Assembly (NCBI RefSeq): GCF_002913745.1 | Contig: NZ_PPCG01000019.1 | Location: 17,382 to 81,381, forward strand | DNA length: 64,000 bases | Reading direction: 5' to 3' | Source: Campylobacter concisus | GTDB taxonomy: Bacteria > Campylobacterota > Campylobacteria > Campylobacterales > Campylobacteraceae | The notes under the pieces: model-generated | The model's database searches: none | The model's input: the letters and a program-made list of their open reading frames with translations, nothing else | What the model was told of the DNA's origin: nothing | Part shown: piece by piece, positions 15,286 to 26,981 of the stretch | Layout of the letters: each line of letters begins with the position of its first letter | Position numbering within the stretch: the stretch's first letter is position 1 | Position numbers and translations under genes: made by a program

Positions 15286-17739
15286 ATGAAAAGACGAGAC
15301 TTTTTAAAGCTTGGTGCCTTAAGTGCAGCAAGCCTTCAAGCAAAAGAGCTTGACGGAGCAGCTCAGGCGCTCTTTGACAAGCAAAGCGGGCTAAGCGCAA
15401 ACAAATTTGGCCCATTTTATGTAAAAACTATCGCAGGCCGCGTTGTAGATACTGAGCCATTTGAGGGCGATGCGTGCCCAAATGAGCTAAACAACGCACT
15501 TCTTGATCATATCCAAAATGAAAGCCGTGTAAAATATCCATTTGTTAGAAAGAGCTTTTTGGCTGACCCAAACAACCCAAAGCCAGAGCTTCGTGGCAAA
15601 GAGGAGTTTGTGCGCGTGAGCTGGGATGAGGCGATAAAGCTAAGTGCGAAAATTTTAAAAGAAAATTTTGATAAATACGGCGCTGAAGCGATATACGGAC
15701 AGGTTTATCAGTGGGGTAGCCTTGGCAAAGTTGGCCACAGCCAAAAGACCGCAAAGAGGCTACTTAACGTGCTTGGCGGATATGTAAATGAGCTTGGTGG
15801 CTACTCATACGGCGCAGCGACTGTCATCATGCCTCACATCACAGGCTCGATTGATCCAACGCTCGCGCCAACAAAGTGGGAGGCTATCTTAAAAAATGCC
15901 AAAACGATCGTATTTTGGGGCACAAACCCAGTCGTTTCAAACAAGATCGCCATTGGCGTGCCGCTTCACAACTCATATAAATACTACGATGAGATCAGAA
16001 AAAAGGGCGAGAGCGGCGAGATGAAAATTTATAGCGTCGATGTTTATCACAACGAAAGCGCAAGATATTTTGGCGCAAAGTACCTTGAAGTTGTGCCTTG
16101 CACCGATACGGCGATGATGATAGGTATGCGTAACTACCTTTTTGAAAAGGGGCTTTATAGCAAAGAATTTATAGAAAAATACACCGTTGGCTTTGATAAA
16201 TTTAAAGAGTATATGCTCGGCACAAAAGACGGGGTCAATAAAAACCTAGCTTGGGCAAGCAAAATTTGTGGCGTGAGTGAGCAGGAGCTGGCGAAATTTA
16301 GTGAGGATCTAGCTAAAAACGACTCAGTCATAGTTAGTGGCTACGCCATCCAAAGGCAAGATCACGGCGAGATGGCCTACTGGGCGCTTGTGACACTAAA
16401 TGCGATGCTTGGACACATCGGCAAAGAGGGTTGTGGTTTTGTCACAAACGACGGCATGCACAAAAACGCTGACGAGAGCTTCATAGCGCCAAAACTATCG
16501 GCTTTTGAGACAAAGGTGCCACAAAAATTCATTGATAGCGGTCTTGTGCCAAAGACTAAGGGCTATGAGCTGCCAAACTCAAGGCTCATAGACGCGCTTT
16601 TAAGCCCTGGCAAAGAGATAACTAGAAATGGCAAGAGCTACAAGCTACCAAAAATCAGAGTGATGTTTAACGCCAACGGCTCGACATTTACAAGACATCC
16701 AGAGACTAACAGGGCGATAAAAGCTATGCAAAAAGTGCAAGCGATCATCACTTGCGAGCCATTTTGGACGAGCACGGCTAAATTTAGTGACATCGTCCTG
16801 CCAGCTGCGCTAGAGTGCGAGCGAACGGACATCGAGATGGCAAACTCAACTAACGAGTATCTCTTTGCCATTAAGCCGCTTGTCGCGCCATTTGGCGAGA
16901 GTAAGAGCGACTTCGAGATCGCAAGGCTCATTGCAAAAGAGTGGGGCAGAGAAGAGGCATTTACCGAGGGCAAAAGCGAGCTAGAGTGGGTCAAAGAAAT
17001 TTACGAAGATGCCGTTAAAAAGGCTGCTGGGCTTGGGTATGAGAGCATGCCAAGCTTTGATGAGTTTTGGCAGAAGGGATATTTTAGATTTGACAAGGTC
17101 GATGAGAAAAAACGCTACTTTACAAACTACAAGAAATTCCGCGATGACCCAGTGGCAAATCCGCTAAAAACGCCATCTGGTAAGATAGAAATTTACTCTG
17201 AAACGGTCGCTGGCTTTGGCTACGACGACTGCCCACCGCATGCGACGTGGCTTGAGCCCTTTGAGTGGCTGGGCGCAAAAAATAAAAAATACCCTATCGC
17301 CATCAGCGGCGCGCACTCTAAATTTAGACTTCACTCGCAGCTAAATAACTCTGTGCTTCGCCATTTTAACGAGATCGCAGAGCGCGAGCCAGTGCTCATA
17401 AATCCAAAAACAGCCGAGGCTAGAGGGATAAAAATGGGTGACGTGGTGAAAATTTACAACGACAGGGGTGAAATTTTGTGCGGCGCGTTTGTTACCGAGG
17501 ACGTGCCACAAAACGTCGTCATCGTAAGCGAGGGCGCTTGGTACGACCCAGATGTGCCAGGTGAGAAGAGCCTTTGCTTGCACGGAAATTTAAACGTGCT
17601 CACAAAAGACGTGCCATCAAGCAAAATGAGCCAGAGCAACACCGCCCACACTAGCCTTGTCGAGGTCGAGAAATTTAAGGGCATGCCAAAACGTGTCAGG
17701 GCGTTTGACGCACCAAAGATCGGCGCAAGAAAGGCCTAA
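15286..17739 (+). CDS. torA: Molybdopterin oxidoreductase, TMAO/DMSO/biotin sulfoxide reductase type
   Basis: Periplasmic molybdenum enzyme of the DMSO reductase family that reduces S- or N-oxides. It starts with a twin-arginine signal, MKRRDFLKLGALSAASLQA. There is no N-terminal 4Fe-4S cysteine motif, as expected for the TorA/DorA/BisC branch. The Mo-ligand serine is expected in the YQWGSLGKVG segment. The MGD-binding segments FWGTNPVVSNK and NGSTFTRHPETNRA are present. Length 817 aa is right. No cytochrome (TorC) or chaperone (TorD) gene is adjacent, so the electron donor lies elsewhere. The substrate among TMAO, DMSO, methionine sulfoxide or biotin sulfoxide is not decided by sequence. Confidence 0.9.
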   Translation: MKRRDFLKLGALSAASLQAKELDGAAQALFDKQSGLSANKFGPFYVKTIAGRVVDTEPFEGDACPNELNNALLDHIQNESRVKYPFVRKSFLADPNNPKPELRGKEEFVRVSWDEAIKLSAKILKENFDKYGAEAIYGQVYQWGSLGKVGHSQKTAKRLLNVLGGYVNELGGYSYGAATVIMPHITGSIDPTLAPTKWEAILKNAKTIVFWGTNPVVSNKIAIGVPLHNSYKYYDEIRKKGESGEMKIYSVDVYHNESARYFGAKYLEVVPCTDTAMMIGMRNYLFEKGLYSKEFIEKYTVGFDKFKEYMLGTKDGVNKNLAWASKICGVSEQELAKFSEDLAKNDSVIVSGYAIQRQDHGEMAYWALVTLNAMLGHIGKEGCGFVTNDGMHKNADESFIAPKLSAFETKVPQKFIDSGLVPKTKGYELPNSRLIDALLSPGKEITRNGKSYKLPKIRVMFNANGSTFTRHPETNRAIKAMQKVQAIITCEPFWTSTAKFSDIVLPAALECERTDIEMANSTNEYLFAIKPLVAPFGESKSDFEIARLIAKEWGREEAFTEGKSELEWVKEIYEDAVKKAAGLGYESMPSFDEFWQKGYFRFDKVDEKKRYFTNYKKFRDDPVANPLKTPSGKIEIYSETVAGFGYDDCPPHATWLEPFEWLGAKNKKYPIAISGAHSKFRLHSQLNNSVLRHFNEIAEREPVLINPKTAEARGIKMGDVVKIYNDRGEILCGAFVTEDVPQNVVIVSEGAWYDPDVPGEKSLCLHGNLNVLTKDVPSSKMSQSNTAHTSLVEVEKFKGMPKRVRAFDAPKIGARKA

Positions 17740-17827
17740 AAGTAACACTTTGAAAATTTAAAGTGCCAAAAGCTATCCTTTTTTAAATAATTAGGGTTAA
17801 AATCTAAGGAAAAAGAAAGGATAGCTC

Positions 17828-18025
17828 ATGAAAATAGCCGAAATAGACACTCCAGCACTGCTCATAGACAGGGAGATAGTGCTAAAAAACTTAGACAAAA
17901 TGCAAAAATATGCTGATAAATTTAACGTAAGCTTAAGACCACATACCAAAACGCACAAGATGCCATACTTTGCAAAACTGCAAGTAGAGTGCGGAGCAAA
18001 GGGCATCACGGTGGCAAATTTTTAA
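17828..18025 (+). pseudogene. N-terminal remnant of a D-threonine aldolase/DSD1-like PLP enzyme
   Basis: The 65 codons MKIAEIDTPALLIDREIVLK to GITVANF match only the start of the alanine-racemase-like D-threonine aldolase/D-serine dehydratase family. This part includes the PLP-lysine region LRPHTKTHKMP. Full members are about 350-380 aa and continue with a VGEAE-type segment where this one stops. No continuation is visible in any frame before htpX. It has a good ribosome site (AAAGGA), so a truncated peptide could still be made. A deletion that removed the other 80% of the gene is the simplest explanation. Confidence 0.8.
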
Positions 18026-18154
18026 AATCTAAATTACTTATTTGTAGGTGTACAGTTAGTATAACTTTTTATAATAAATTTGTGCTTTGGGTTTATGAAA
18101 TTAATGATTTGTAAAAATATAGACTTTTTATCAAGGTTACTACTATACTATGAA

Positions 18155-19021
18155 TTACACTTCTTTTGTGATTTCTCGTTCTAGTTTTTGTAGCTCGGCG
18201 ATCCTGTCGCTAGTGCTTGGATGCGTTCTAAAAAGCACACCAAGCTTGCTAGTTAGCGAGCCAAATGGATTTACGATAAACATATGAGCGCTTTGCTCAC
18301 TTGCGTTTTGCATAACGTAAGAATTTGAGTAGTTTTCAAGCTTTCTTAGCGCGCTGGCCAGCCACTCTGGGTGTCCCGTTAGATAGGCTGCGCCTTTGTC
18401 CGCCTTGTACTCGCGCTCCCTTGAGATCGCCATTTGGATGATCGTAGCAGCTAGAGGCATCACAACTGCGATGATTAGCATAATTACTGGGTTGGCGTTT
18501 CTTTGTGAGTTTTGATTTTGCCCGGCTACGGTGCCTATCTTGGCGAAATTTGCGACCATCGCGATAGCTCCAGCTAGTATGGCAGCGACTGAGCCAGTTA
18601 GGATGTCGTAGTGTCTTACGTGACTTAGCTCGTGAGCTAACACGCCCTCGATCTCGTTTTCATTTAAAATTTTTAAAAGCCCCTCGGTTACTGCAACGGC
18701 TGCGTGACTTGGGTTGCGGCCTGTGGCAAAGGCATTTGGCACCTCTTCTGGGATGATGTAAATTTTTGGCATCGGCAAATTCGCCTTTTGTGTGAGGCGA
18801 GAGACGATCTCGTAAAGGCCGTGAGCGTTGCTCTCATCGACTGGGATGGCGTTATATCTTTTTAGCACGAGCTTGTCGCTGAAAAAGTATGAAAATAGGT
18901 TCATGCCAGCCGCCATCAAAAAGGCGATCATCATGCCTTGTTCGCCGCCCACGTAGCCGCCAACAGCGATAAAAACTAGCATCAAAGCAACCATTAAAAA
19001 AGCGGTTTTGAAAATTTCCAT
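18155..19021 (-). CDS. htpX: Membrane zinc metalloprotease HtpX
   Basis: Inner-membrane M48 protease that degrades misfolded membrane proteins. Two N-terminal membrane segments (about 5-24 and 28-48) are followed by the zinc motif HELSH (His130, Glu131, His134) in VLAHELSHVRHYD. Two more membrane segments lie around 141-160 and 175-198, and the third ligand is in REREYKADKGAAYL. The C-terminus has the family segment LFRTHPSTSDRIAEL. Length 288 aa is typical. A ribosome site AAGGAC precedes the ATG. It is the last gene of the ribA-rsmG-small genes-htpX run. Confidence 0.96.
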   Translation of the reverse strand: MEIFKTAFLMVALMLVFIAVGGYVGGEQGMMIAFLMAAGMNLFSYFFSDKLVLKRYNAIPVDESNAHGLYEIVSRLTQKANLPMPKIYIIPEEVPNAFATGRNPSHAAVAVTEGLLKILNENEIEGVLAHELSHVRHYDILTGSVAAILAGAIAMVANFAKIGTVAGQNQNSQRNANPVIMLIIAVVMPLAATIIQMAISREREYKADKGAAYLTGHPEWLASALRKLENYSNSYVMQNASEQSAHMFIVNPFGSLTSKLGVLFRTHPSTSDRIAELQKLEREITKEV

Positions 19022-19029
19022 TTTTGTCC

Positions 19030-19395
19030 TTATTTTTTTATAGCATTTGGCAGGATCGCCGCGTCGATCTCAAATTTCGCAAGCTCGCAAAGGCTTGTTT
19101 CACTCTGGATCAAAACAGCGATAAGCGCGTCAAATAGGTAGTTTTGCGCGATTTTTGCCAGATCTTTTGCTAGCGTAATATCGGCAATAATAAATTTTGC
19201 TCCAGCGGCGTTTGCGATGATAGCTTCGTTTATGTCATTTGCGATAATACTAAAGTTTGCTCCAGCTTCTAGCGCTCTTTTTATCAAATTTCTATCAAAT
19301 TTAAAGAGATTTTGCCTATCGCTTGAAATTTCATCTTCGCTTTTGCAAAGATATAATGGCTCAAATTTGATCAGCTCATCACCCAAAATTTTCAT
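19030..19395 (-). CDS. Unknown small protein with repeated Asn/Ala-rich alpha/beta pattern
   Basis: Not recognised. The 121-aa protein appears soluble. The segments ANFSIIANDINEAIIANAAG and FIIADITLAKDLAKIAQNYL suggest alternating strands and helices, perhaps a truncated Rossmann- or TIM-like fragment. Its start overlaps the PP0621-family gene by 4 bp, so the two are translationally coupled. It lies between rsmG and htpX. Function unknown. Confidence 0.82.
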   Translation of the reverse strand: MKILGDELIKFEPLYLCKSEDEISSDRQNLFKFDRNLIKRALEAGANFSIIANDINEAIIANAAGAKFIIADITLAKDLAKIAQNYLFDALIAVLIQSETSLCELAKFEIDAAILPNAIKK

Positions 19396-19586
19396 CTCTT
19401 ACCCTTTATGCACTCTTTACAGATGTATTTTCCGTCCCTTAGCACCATTTGGTCGATGTCGCTAAAGACACCGCATTTGCTGCACTCCGCGAAGTTACTG
19501 GTGCTTATCTTATCGCTTTTTTTTCTATTTTTAAAAAATATGATGTAAATCGCAACCAAAATCGCTACAAAAAGCAAGTATTTCAA
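19392..19586 (-). CDS. PP0621-family small membrane protein with zinc-ribbon cysteines
   Basis: 64 aa with one N-terminal membrane helix (residues 3-18) followed by a basic stretch and a cytoplasmic mini zinc ribbon: CSKC (35-38) and CKEC (56-59). This layout matches the small PP0621 family found next to housekeeping genes in many proteobacteria; function is unknown. It overlaps both the upstream rsmG and downstream 121-aa gene by 4 bp, so it is part of a tightly coupled operon. Confidence 0.85.
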   Translation of the reverse strand: MKYLLFVAILVAIYIIFFKNRKKSDKISTSNFAECSKCGVFSDIDQMVLRDGKYICKECIKGKR

Positions 19587-20149
19587 CGTATCTCCTCTTG
19601 GTTTTTGAGATTAAAATATATGTAGTTTCTATTTTTTTCATTGTAAATTTGCGCGTCTATGCCTGAAATTTCATCCATGACGCTTGAGCCCTTGTATATG
19701 AGAAATTTAGTGCTCTCATCATAAAACCCCTCGCAAATTTTTATAAGCTCTTTTGTCTTGCTAAGCGCCCTTGAGGTGATGAGATCAGCCGTAAATTTAT
19801 CTGCAAGCTCGATCTTTTGGCTATGAACTTCTAAATTTTGCAAACCAAGCTCGATCTTAGCGTAGCTTAGAAATGACGACTTTTTGGCTATCGGCTCAAA
19901 AAGGTGCCACTTAGTGCGCGGCATCGCAAGGGCTAAAAATATCGCTGGAAAGCCAGCTCCACTGCCCACATCGATCGCCGTTTTGGCGCTTAGGTCAAAA
20001 ATCTCAAGCGGCTTTATGCTATCAAGCACCTGCTCGCTTATGTCTTTATAGTTGCTTAAGCTATGAACCTTGTTAAATTTAGCAAAAATTTGAGCGTAAG
20101 CCTTTACTTTTTCGTCAAATTCTGCTGGCAAGCAAAGCTCATTTTTCAT
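19583..20149 (-). CDS. rsmG: 16S rRNA (guanine-527-N7)-methyltransferase
   Basis: SAM-dependent enzyme that methylates G527 of 16S rRNA; its loss gives low-level streptomycin resistance in other bacteria. The SAM-binding motif [18 protein letters not shown] is clear, preceded by [16 protein letters not shown] and followed by LITSRALSK, as in GidB/RsmG. Length 188 aa is normal for the group. I place the start at the ATG that overlaps the ribA stop (TGATG); a GTG one codon earlier is also possible. Confidence 0.96.
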   Translation of the reverse strand: MKNELCLPAEFDEKVKAYAQIFAKFNKVHSLSNYKDISEQVLDSIKPLEIFDLSAKTAIDVGSGAGFPAIFLALAMPRTKWHLFEPIAKKSSFLSYAKIELGLQNLEVHSQKIELADKFTADLITSRALSKTKELIKICEGFYDESTKFLIYKGSSVMDEISGIDAQIYNEKNRNYIYFNLKNQEEIR

Positions 20150-20712
20150 CACAAGATGTGCCCCATTTGCTCTTTTTTTACTTTTAAGTAGCCTTCGTTA
20201 AATTTATTAGGCTTGATGACGATAGGCACGCGTTTTACGATCTTTACTGAGCTTAGTCCGTGAAGTTTTAAAGGGTTGTTTGTGAGTAAATTTACCTCTT
20301 TTATGCCGTAGTGATTTAGGATAAAATCAACCACTTCATACGTCCTCTCATCAGCCTTAAAACCTAGCTGGTGATTGGCTTCTATCGTGTCAAAGCCCTT
20401 GTCTTGGAGGCTATAAGCGTTTATCTTGTTTAAAAGCCCGATATTTCTGCCCTCTTGACGCAGGTAGATGACCATGCCACCATTTTCTTCTATGTATTTT
20501 AGGCTCGCTTCAAGTTGGTCGCGACAGTCGCACTTTAGGCTCCCGATCGCATCGCCAGTTAGGCATTCGGAGTGAATTCTAAGATTTACTACTTCGCTTA
20601 AAGGCTCTTTGTAGATCACAAGGTGCTCTTTTGCCCCTTCTTTGAAGGCTTGAACCTTATAAGTGCCAAATCTTGAGGGTAGATTTGCGGCGTTTGAAAT
20701 TTCTATTTTCAT
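20149..20712 (-). CDS. ribA: GTP cyclohydrolase II
   Basis: Opens GTP to start riboflavin synthesis. Zinc ligands are Cys50, Cys61 and Cys63 ([16 protein letters not shown]). The catalytic and binding segment [14 protein letters not shown] follows, and the C-terminus contains [10 protein letters not shown]. The 187-aa protein is the RibA domain alone, without a fused RibB. It is divergent from hemB, 68 bp apart, and heads the minus-strand operon with rsmG. Confidence 0.96.
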   Translation of the reverse strand: MKIEISNAANLPSRFGTYKVQAFKEGAKEHLVIYKEPLSEVVNLRIHSECLTGDAIGSLKCDCRDQLEASLKYIEENGGMVIYLRQEGRNIGLLNKINAYSLQDKGFDTIEANHQLGFKADERTYEVVDFILNHYGIKEVNLLTNNPLKLHGLSSVKIVKRVPIVIKPNKFNEGYLKVKKEQMGHIL

Positions 20713-20780
20713 TTTAAATTTACTCCAACTGTGCTAAACTAGCTAAAAATCACGCATTTTAACAAAGAAAAGGCAAAAAT

Positions 20781-21752
20781 ATGTTTAAACGTTTTAGAAG
20801 ATTAAGAATAAATCCATCTTTAAGAGACATGGTAAGAGAGACTAGCCTTAGCGTAAATGACTTCATCTATCCACTCTTTGTAGTCGAGGGTAAAGGCGTT
20901 AAAAACGAGATCGCTTCGATGCCAGGCGTCTATCAAATGAGTATCGATGAAATTTTAAAAGAGTGCGAAGAAATAGTAAATTTAGGCATAAAATCGATCA
21001 TTTTATTTGGCATACCAAGCCTAAAAGATAGCGTTGGCAGCGACGCACTAAGCAATGACGGCATCATCGCAACTGCGCTTCGTGCCATAAAAGATAAATT
21101 TCCAAATTTAGTAGTCGTCACTGATCTTTGCTTTTGCGAATATACAGACCACGGCCACTGCGGCATAATCGATCACGTACACAACACCATCGACAACGAT
21201 GCCACACTTGAAATTTCAGCCAAACAAGCCTTGATACACGCTCAAAATGGCGCCGACATGATCGCACCAAGTGGCATGATGGATGGCATCATCGCAACGC
21301 TGAGAGAGACGCTTGATAGCAATGGCTTTGAGAATTTACCAGTGATGGCGTACTCGACTAAATTTGCCTCAGCCTACTACGGGCCATTTCGTGATGTAGC
21401 GCAAAGCGCACCAAGCTTTGGCGATAGAAAGAGCTACCAAATGGACAGCGCAAACCGCCTTGAAGCTATAAATGAGAGTTTACAAGACGAGGCACAAGGC
21501 GCTGATATCTTGATGGTAAAGCCTGCACTTGCCTATCTTGACGTCGTTAGAGAGCTTAGAAATTTGACACTTCTGCCACTTTGCGTCTATAACGTAAGCG
21601 GCGAGTACGCACTGCTAAAAGCTGGCGCAAAAGCTGGTATCATCGACTATGAGCGCGTCATGATGGAGACATTAATCGGCTTTAAAAGAGCAGGGGCAAA
21701 TTTGATCATCACCTATCACGCAAAAGAAGCGGCTAAAATTTTAAGGGGCTAA
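20781..21752 (+). CDS. hemB: Delta-aminolevulinic acid dehydratase (porphobilinogen synthase)
   Basis: Condenses two 5-aminolevulinate molecules to porphobilinogen in haem synthesis. Active-site lysines are Lys194 ([15 protein letters not shown]) and Lys247 ([12 protein letters not shown]). The metal-site cysteines Cys117, Cys119 and Cys127 ([14 protein letters not shown]) make it a zinc-type enzyme. Length 323 aa is normal. The argF start follows one base after its stop. It shares an operon with hemN. Confidence 0.97.
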   Translation: MFKRFRRLRINPSLRDMVRETSLSVNDFIYPLFVVEGKGVKNEIASMPGVYQMSIDEILKECEEIVNLGIKSIILFGIPSLKDSVGSDALSNDGIIATALRAIKDKFPNLVVVTDLCFCEYTDHGHCGIIDHVHNTIDNDATLEISAKQALIHAQNGADMIAPSGMMDGIIATLRETLDSNGFENLPVMAYSTKFASAYYGPFRDVAQSAPSFGDRKSYQMDSANRLEAINESLQDEAQGADILMVKPALAYLDVVRELRNLTLLPLCVYNVSGEYALLKAGAKAGIIDYERVMMETLIGFKRAGANLIITYHAKEAAKILRG

Positions 21753-21753
21753 G

Positions 21754-24507
<2,754 letters not shown>

Positions 24508-24520
24508 TTTTTATTGCAAT

Positions 24521-24580
24521 ATGCTTAAGCCGCATTTAATATTTCTTAGTATATATTAGTGTAAGAGAATGTTTAAGCAT
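24521..24580. repeat. Spaced inverted repeat ahead of the secretion cluster
   Basis: ATGCTTAA at 24521-24528 is the inverse of TTAAGCAT at 24573-24580, 44 bp apart, in the only intergenic gap before the Lap-like genes. It may be an operator or chance in AT-rich DNA. Confidence 0.35.
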
Positions 24581-24628
24581 TAAGCTTGATTACAAAATTT
24601 TAATTTAAAGTAAAAAGGAAATTTATTT

Positions 24629-26299
24629 ATGAAAAAAGTATTAGCAATTAGTGCGTTAGCTACAACAGTATTGTTTGCTCAGGATAATTCATATAGAATT
24701 TTTTTGACTTCCTTTACTAAAGAAGACAGTCAATCAAAAATTAATAGTACTATTGAAAATATAAAAAATAAAAAAATAGATAAAAAATTAACTATAGGTA
24801 TTTATGAAGTTGGTGGAAGAAGATTTTTGTATATTGATACGGTTCCAGTCTCTGAAGATAGAGCCAATGAGTTACTAGTGACATTAAAAAATCAGCCAGA
24901 TTACAAAGATGCTGTAATGGTAGCGAAAACTTCAGCAACAAATGTTCAATTAGATCAAAAATCAAAGATAGAACAAACTATATCGGCTGAGTCTAAACCA
25001 GTAGCACAATCTGATAATAATGTTTTAACTCTAGAACAAGTTGTAAAAACTATTTTAAATGAAAATCCAAGCTTAAAAGCTACAGAATTTAACTACTTAC
25101 AAGTTGGTAAAGATCTAAAAATATCTAAAAATGCTTATTATCCAACACTTGATGCAGCTGCTAGAGTGGGATATGAGAGAAAACGTCTTGATGACGGAAT
25201 TTCAACGAGAAGAGGTGATGGTAGAGTATCTGGTGCATCTTTAACTTTAGTTGAGAACCTTTATAATGGTGGTGCCGATAAAAATAGAATCAACTCTCAA
25301 AGTGCAAGGCTTGATTCAGCTGCTTACACAGTGGCTCAAGCTGCAGATAGACTATCGCTTAGTGCTGCGAACGCCTACTTGCAAGTTCTTCAAACAAAGA
25401 GAATTCTTGACATTGAAGAAGAAAATGTAAAAAGCCATGAAGAAATTTATAACCAAATCAAAGATAGAGCCGCATCAGGTTACGGCGTAGCTTCTGAAGA
25501 GAGACAAGCTGGCTCACGCTATACTTTGGCCCAATCAAACTACATAGCTGCTAAAAACAACTACGAAGACGCTCTTTCTACATTTGAAAAACTATATGGA
25601 AGAAAAGTTGCTGCTAAAAACCTAGTAATGCCTGAGTTTAACCTGCCATTGCCAAGCACTAAAGAGGCTGTTTATGACAAAGCTCTTCTTTGTAATCCAA
25701 CGCTTCTAGTTCAAAGATCAAATATCGCTATGGCTGAGTCAGTTGTAAAAGAGAAAAATGCACCTTTCTTGCCAAAACTAGATCTTGTTGTATCAGGTGC
25801 TTATGATCACTCAAATGTTTTATATGATGATTATGAAGAGCAAACATTTGATGCTCTTTTAAGACTAAACTATAACCTTTACAACAAAGGTAACGATAAA
25901 CTAGACAAAGAGAAAAGCCAACTTGCTGCCCAACAAGAGCAACAAACCATGGACAACCTTGTAAGAGAGCTTAAAGAGTCTTTAGAATTCTCATGGCAAA
26001 ACTATGTTCTTAGCCAAGAGAAAATGGGGTATTTAAACCAACATGTTGAGTATTCTAAGGCTACACTCGACGCATATCAAGATGAGTTTAGAATCGGTCG
26101 CCGCGACCTTATCAATCTACTTGATGCAGAAAACGAGTACAACACAGCTTTAAAAGAGATTGCTACAACTGAGACTGCACTATCTTATGCAAAATATAGA
26201 TTGCTAGATAACATGGGTATGGTTTCAGATAGTTTTGAGCCAGGCTTTGCTAAGAGATATATTCAAGGCGCTTGCAGTATTCAAAACGACTTAAGATAA
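24629..26299 (+). CDS. lapE: TolC-family outer membrane protein with N-terminal SPOR-like domain (LapE-type)
   Basis: Outer membrane channel of a type I secretion system. A signal peptide (1-17) is followed by an extra domain at about 21-102, a linker (103-131) and a TolC fold from about 132 (LTLEQVVKTILNENPSLKA) to the end. The TolC part has two internal repeats. The extra domain opens SYRIFLTSFTKED and closes with a second half (RRFLYIDTVPVSEDRANELL), the two-half layout of SPOR peptidoglycan-binding domains. It heads a cluster with LapG, LapD, LapB and LapC homologues. A good ribosome site (AAAAGGAAA) precedes the ATG. Codon use is more AT-rich at the 5' end than in flanking genes. Confidence 0.9.
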   Translation: MKKVLAISALATTVLFAQDNSYRIFLTSFTKEDSQSKINSTIENIKNKKIDKKLTIGIYEVGGRRFLYIDTVPVSEDRANELLVTLKNQPDYKDAVMVAKTSATNVQLDQKSKIEQTISAESKPVAQSDNNVLTLEQVVKTILNENPSLKATEFNYLQVGKDLKISKNAYYPTLDAAARVGYERKRLDDGISTRRGDGRVSGASLTLVENLYNGGADKNRINSQSARLDSAAYTVAQAADRLSLSAANAYLQVLQTKRILDIEEENVKSHEEIYNQIKDRAASGYGVASEERQAGSRYTLAQSNYIAAKNNYEDALSTFEKLYGRKVAAKNLVMPEFNLPLPSTKEAVYDKALLCNPTLLVQRSNIAMAESVVKEKNAPFLPKLDLVVSGAYDHSNVLYDDYEEQTFDALLRLNYNLYNKGNDKLDKEKSQLAAQQEQQTMDNLVRELKESLEFSWQNYVLSQEKMGYLNQHVEYSKATLDAYQDEFRIGRRDLINLLDAENEYNTALKEIATTETALSYAKYRLLDNMGMVSDSFEPGFAKRYIQGACSIQNDLR

Positions 26300-26315
26300 A
26301 AATTTAAAAAGTGAT

Positions 26316-26981
26316 ATGACCATGAGGGTCAAAGCAAAATTCTGGACGCTTACTTTAAGCGTCCTTTTTTCGTTATTAGCATTAAATGCTGTCGGGGATT
26401 TTATAAAACAAACAACGATAGCAAAGGTGGCTAAAATTTATGGAGAAGATGCAAGAAGAAGGGCATCGGCATTAAATTCTTTAATGACTTCATTGCAAGA
26501 TGCAACCGAACAAGAGAAATTAATAAAAGTAAATGATTTTTTTAACTCTTTTAGGTGGGTTGATGATATGCAAATTTGGCACAAAAAAGATTACTGGGCT
26601 ACCAGAATGGAATTTGTAGGCAAAGGCGCTGGTGACTGCGAAGACTACGTTATCGCAAAGTATTTCACCCTAAAGCAACTTGGAATTCCAACTCAAAAAT
26701 TATACTTCACATACGTTAAAGCCTTAAGATATAACCAAGCACATATGGTTTTGGCATATTATGATACACCAAAGTCTATTCCATTAATTTTAGACAACAT
26801 AAATGGTAAAATAAAAATCGCAACTCAAAGAACAGACCTTGTGCCAGTTTATAGTTTCAACGGTGATTCGCTATACTTGGCAAAACAAGAAGGTCTTGGT
26901 CAGGCAATACCAGGTGGAAATAAAAAACAAAATCCTAAGTGGATGGAACTAATAGATAGGATAGGAAAAGAGGATTTATGA
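26316..26981 (+). CDS. lapG: LapG-type periplasmic cysteine protease (BTLCP family)
   Basis: Bacterial transglutaminase-like cysteine protease. Pseudomonas LapG cleaves the N-terminal retention module of the adhesin LapA and releases it. A hydrophobic N-terminus (about 9-27) exports it. The catalytic triad is Cys108 (GAGDCEDYVIAKYF), His143 (AHMVLAYY) and Asp160 (PLILDNIN). Asp107 and Glu109, beside the cysteine, correspond to the calcium ligands of LapG. Length 221 aa is normal. It lies 16 bp after the TolC gene and overlaps lapD by 4 bp. A start at the second Met (MRVKAK) is possible. The substrate adhesin is not in the window. Confidence 0.92.
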   Translation: MTMRVKAKFWTLTLSVLFSLLALNAVGDFIKQTTIAKVAKIYGEDARRRASALNSLMTSLQDATEQEKLIKVNDFFNSFRWVDDMQIWHKKDYWATRMEFVGKGAGDCEDYVIAKYFTLKQLGIPTQKLYFTYVKALRYNQAHMVLAYYDTPKSIPLILDNINGKIKIATQRTDLVPVYSFNGDSLYLAKQEGLGQAIPGGNKKQNPKWMELIDRIGKEDL

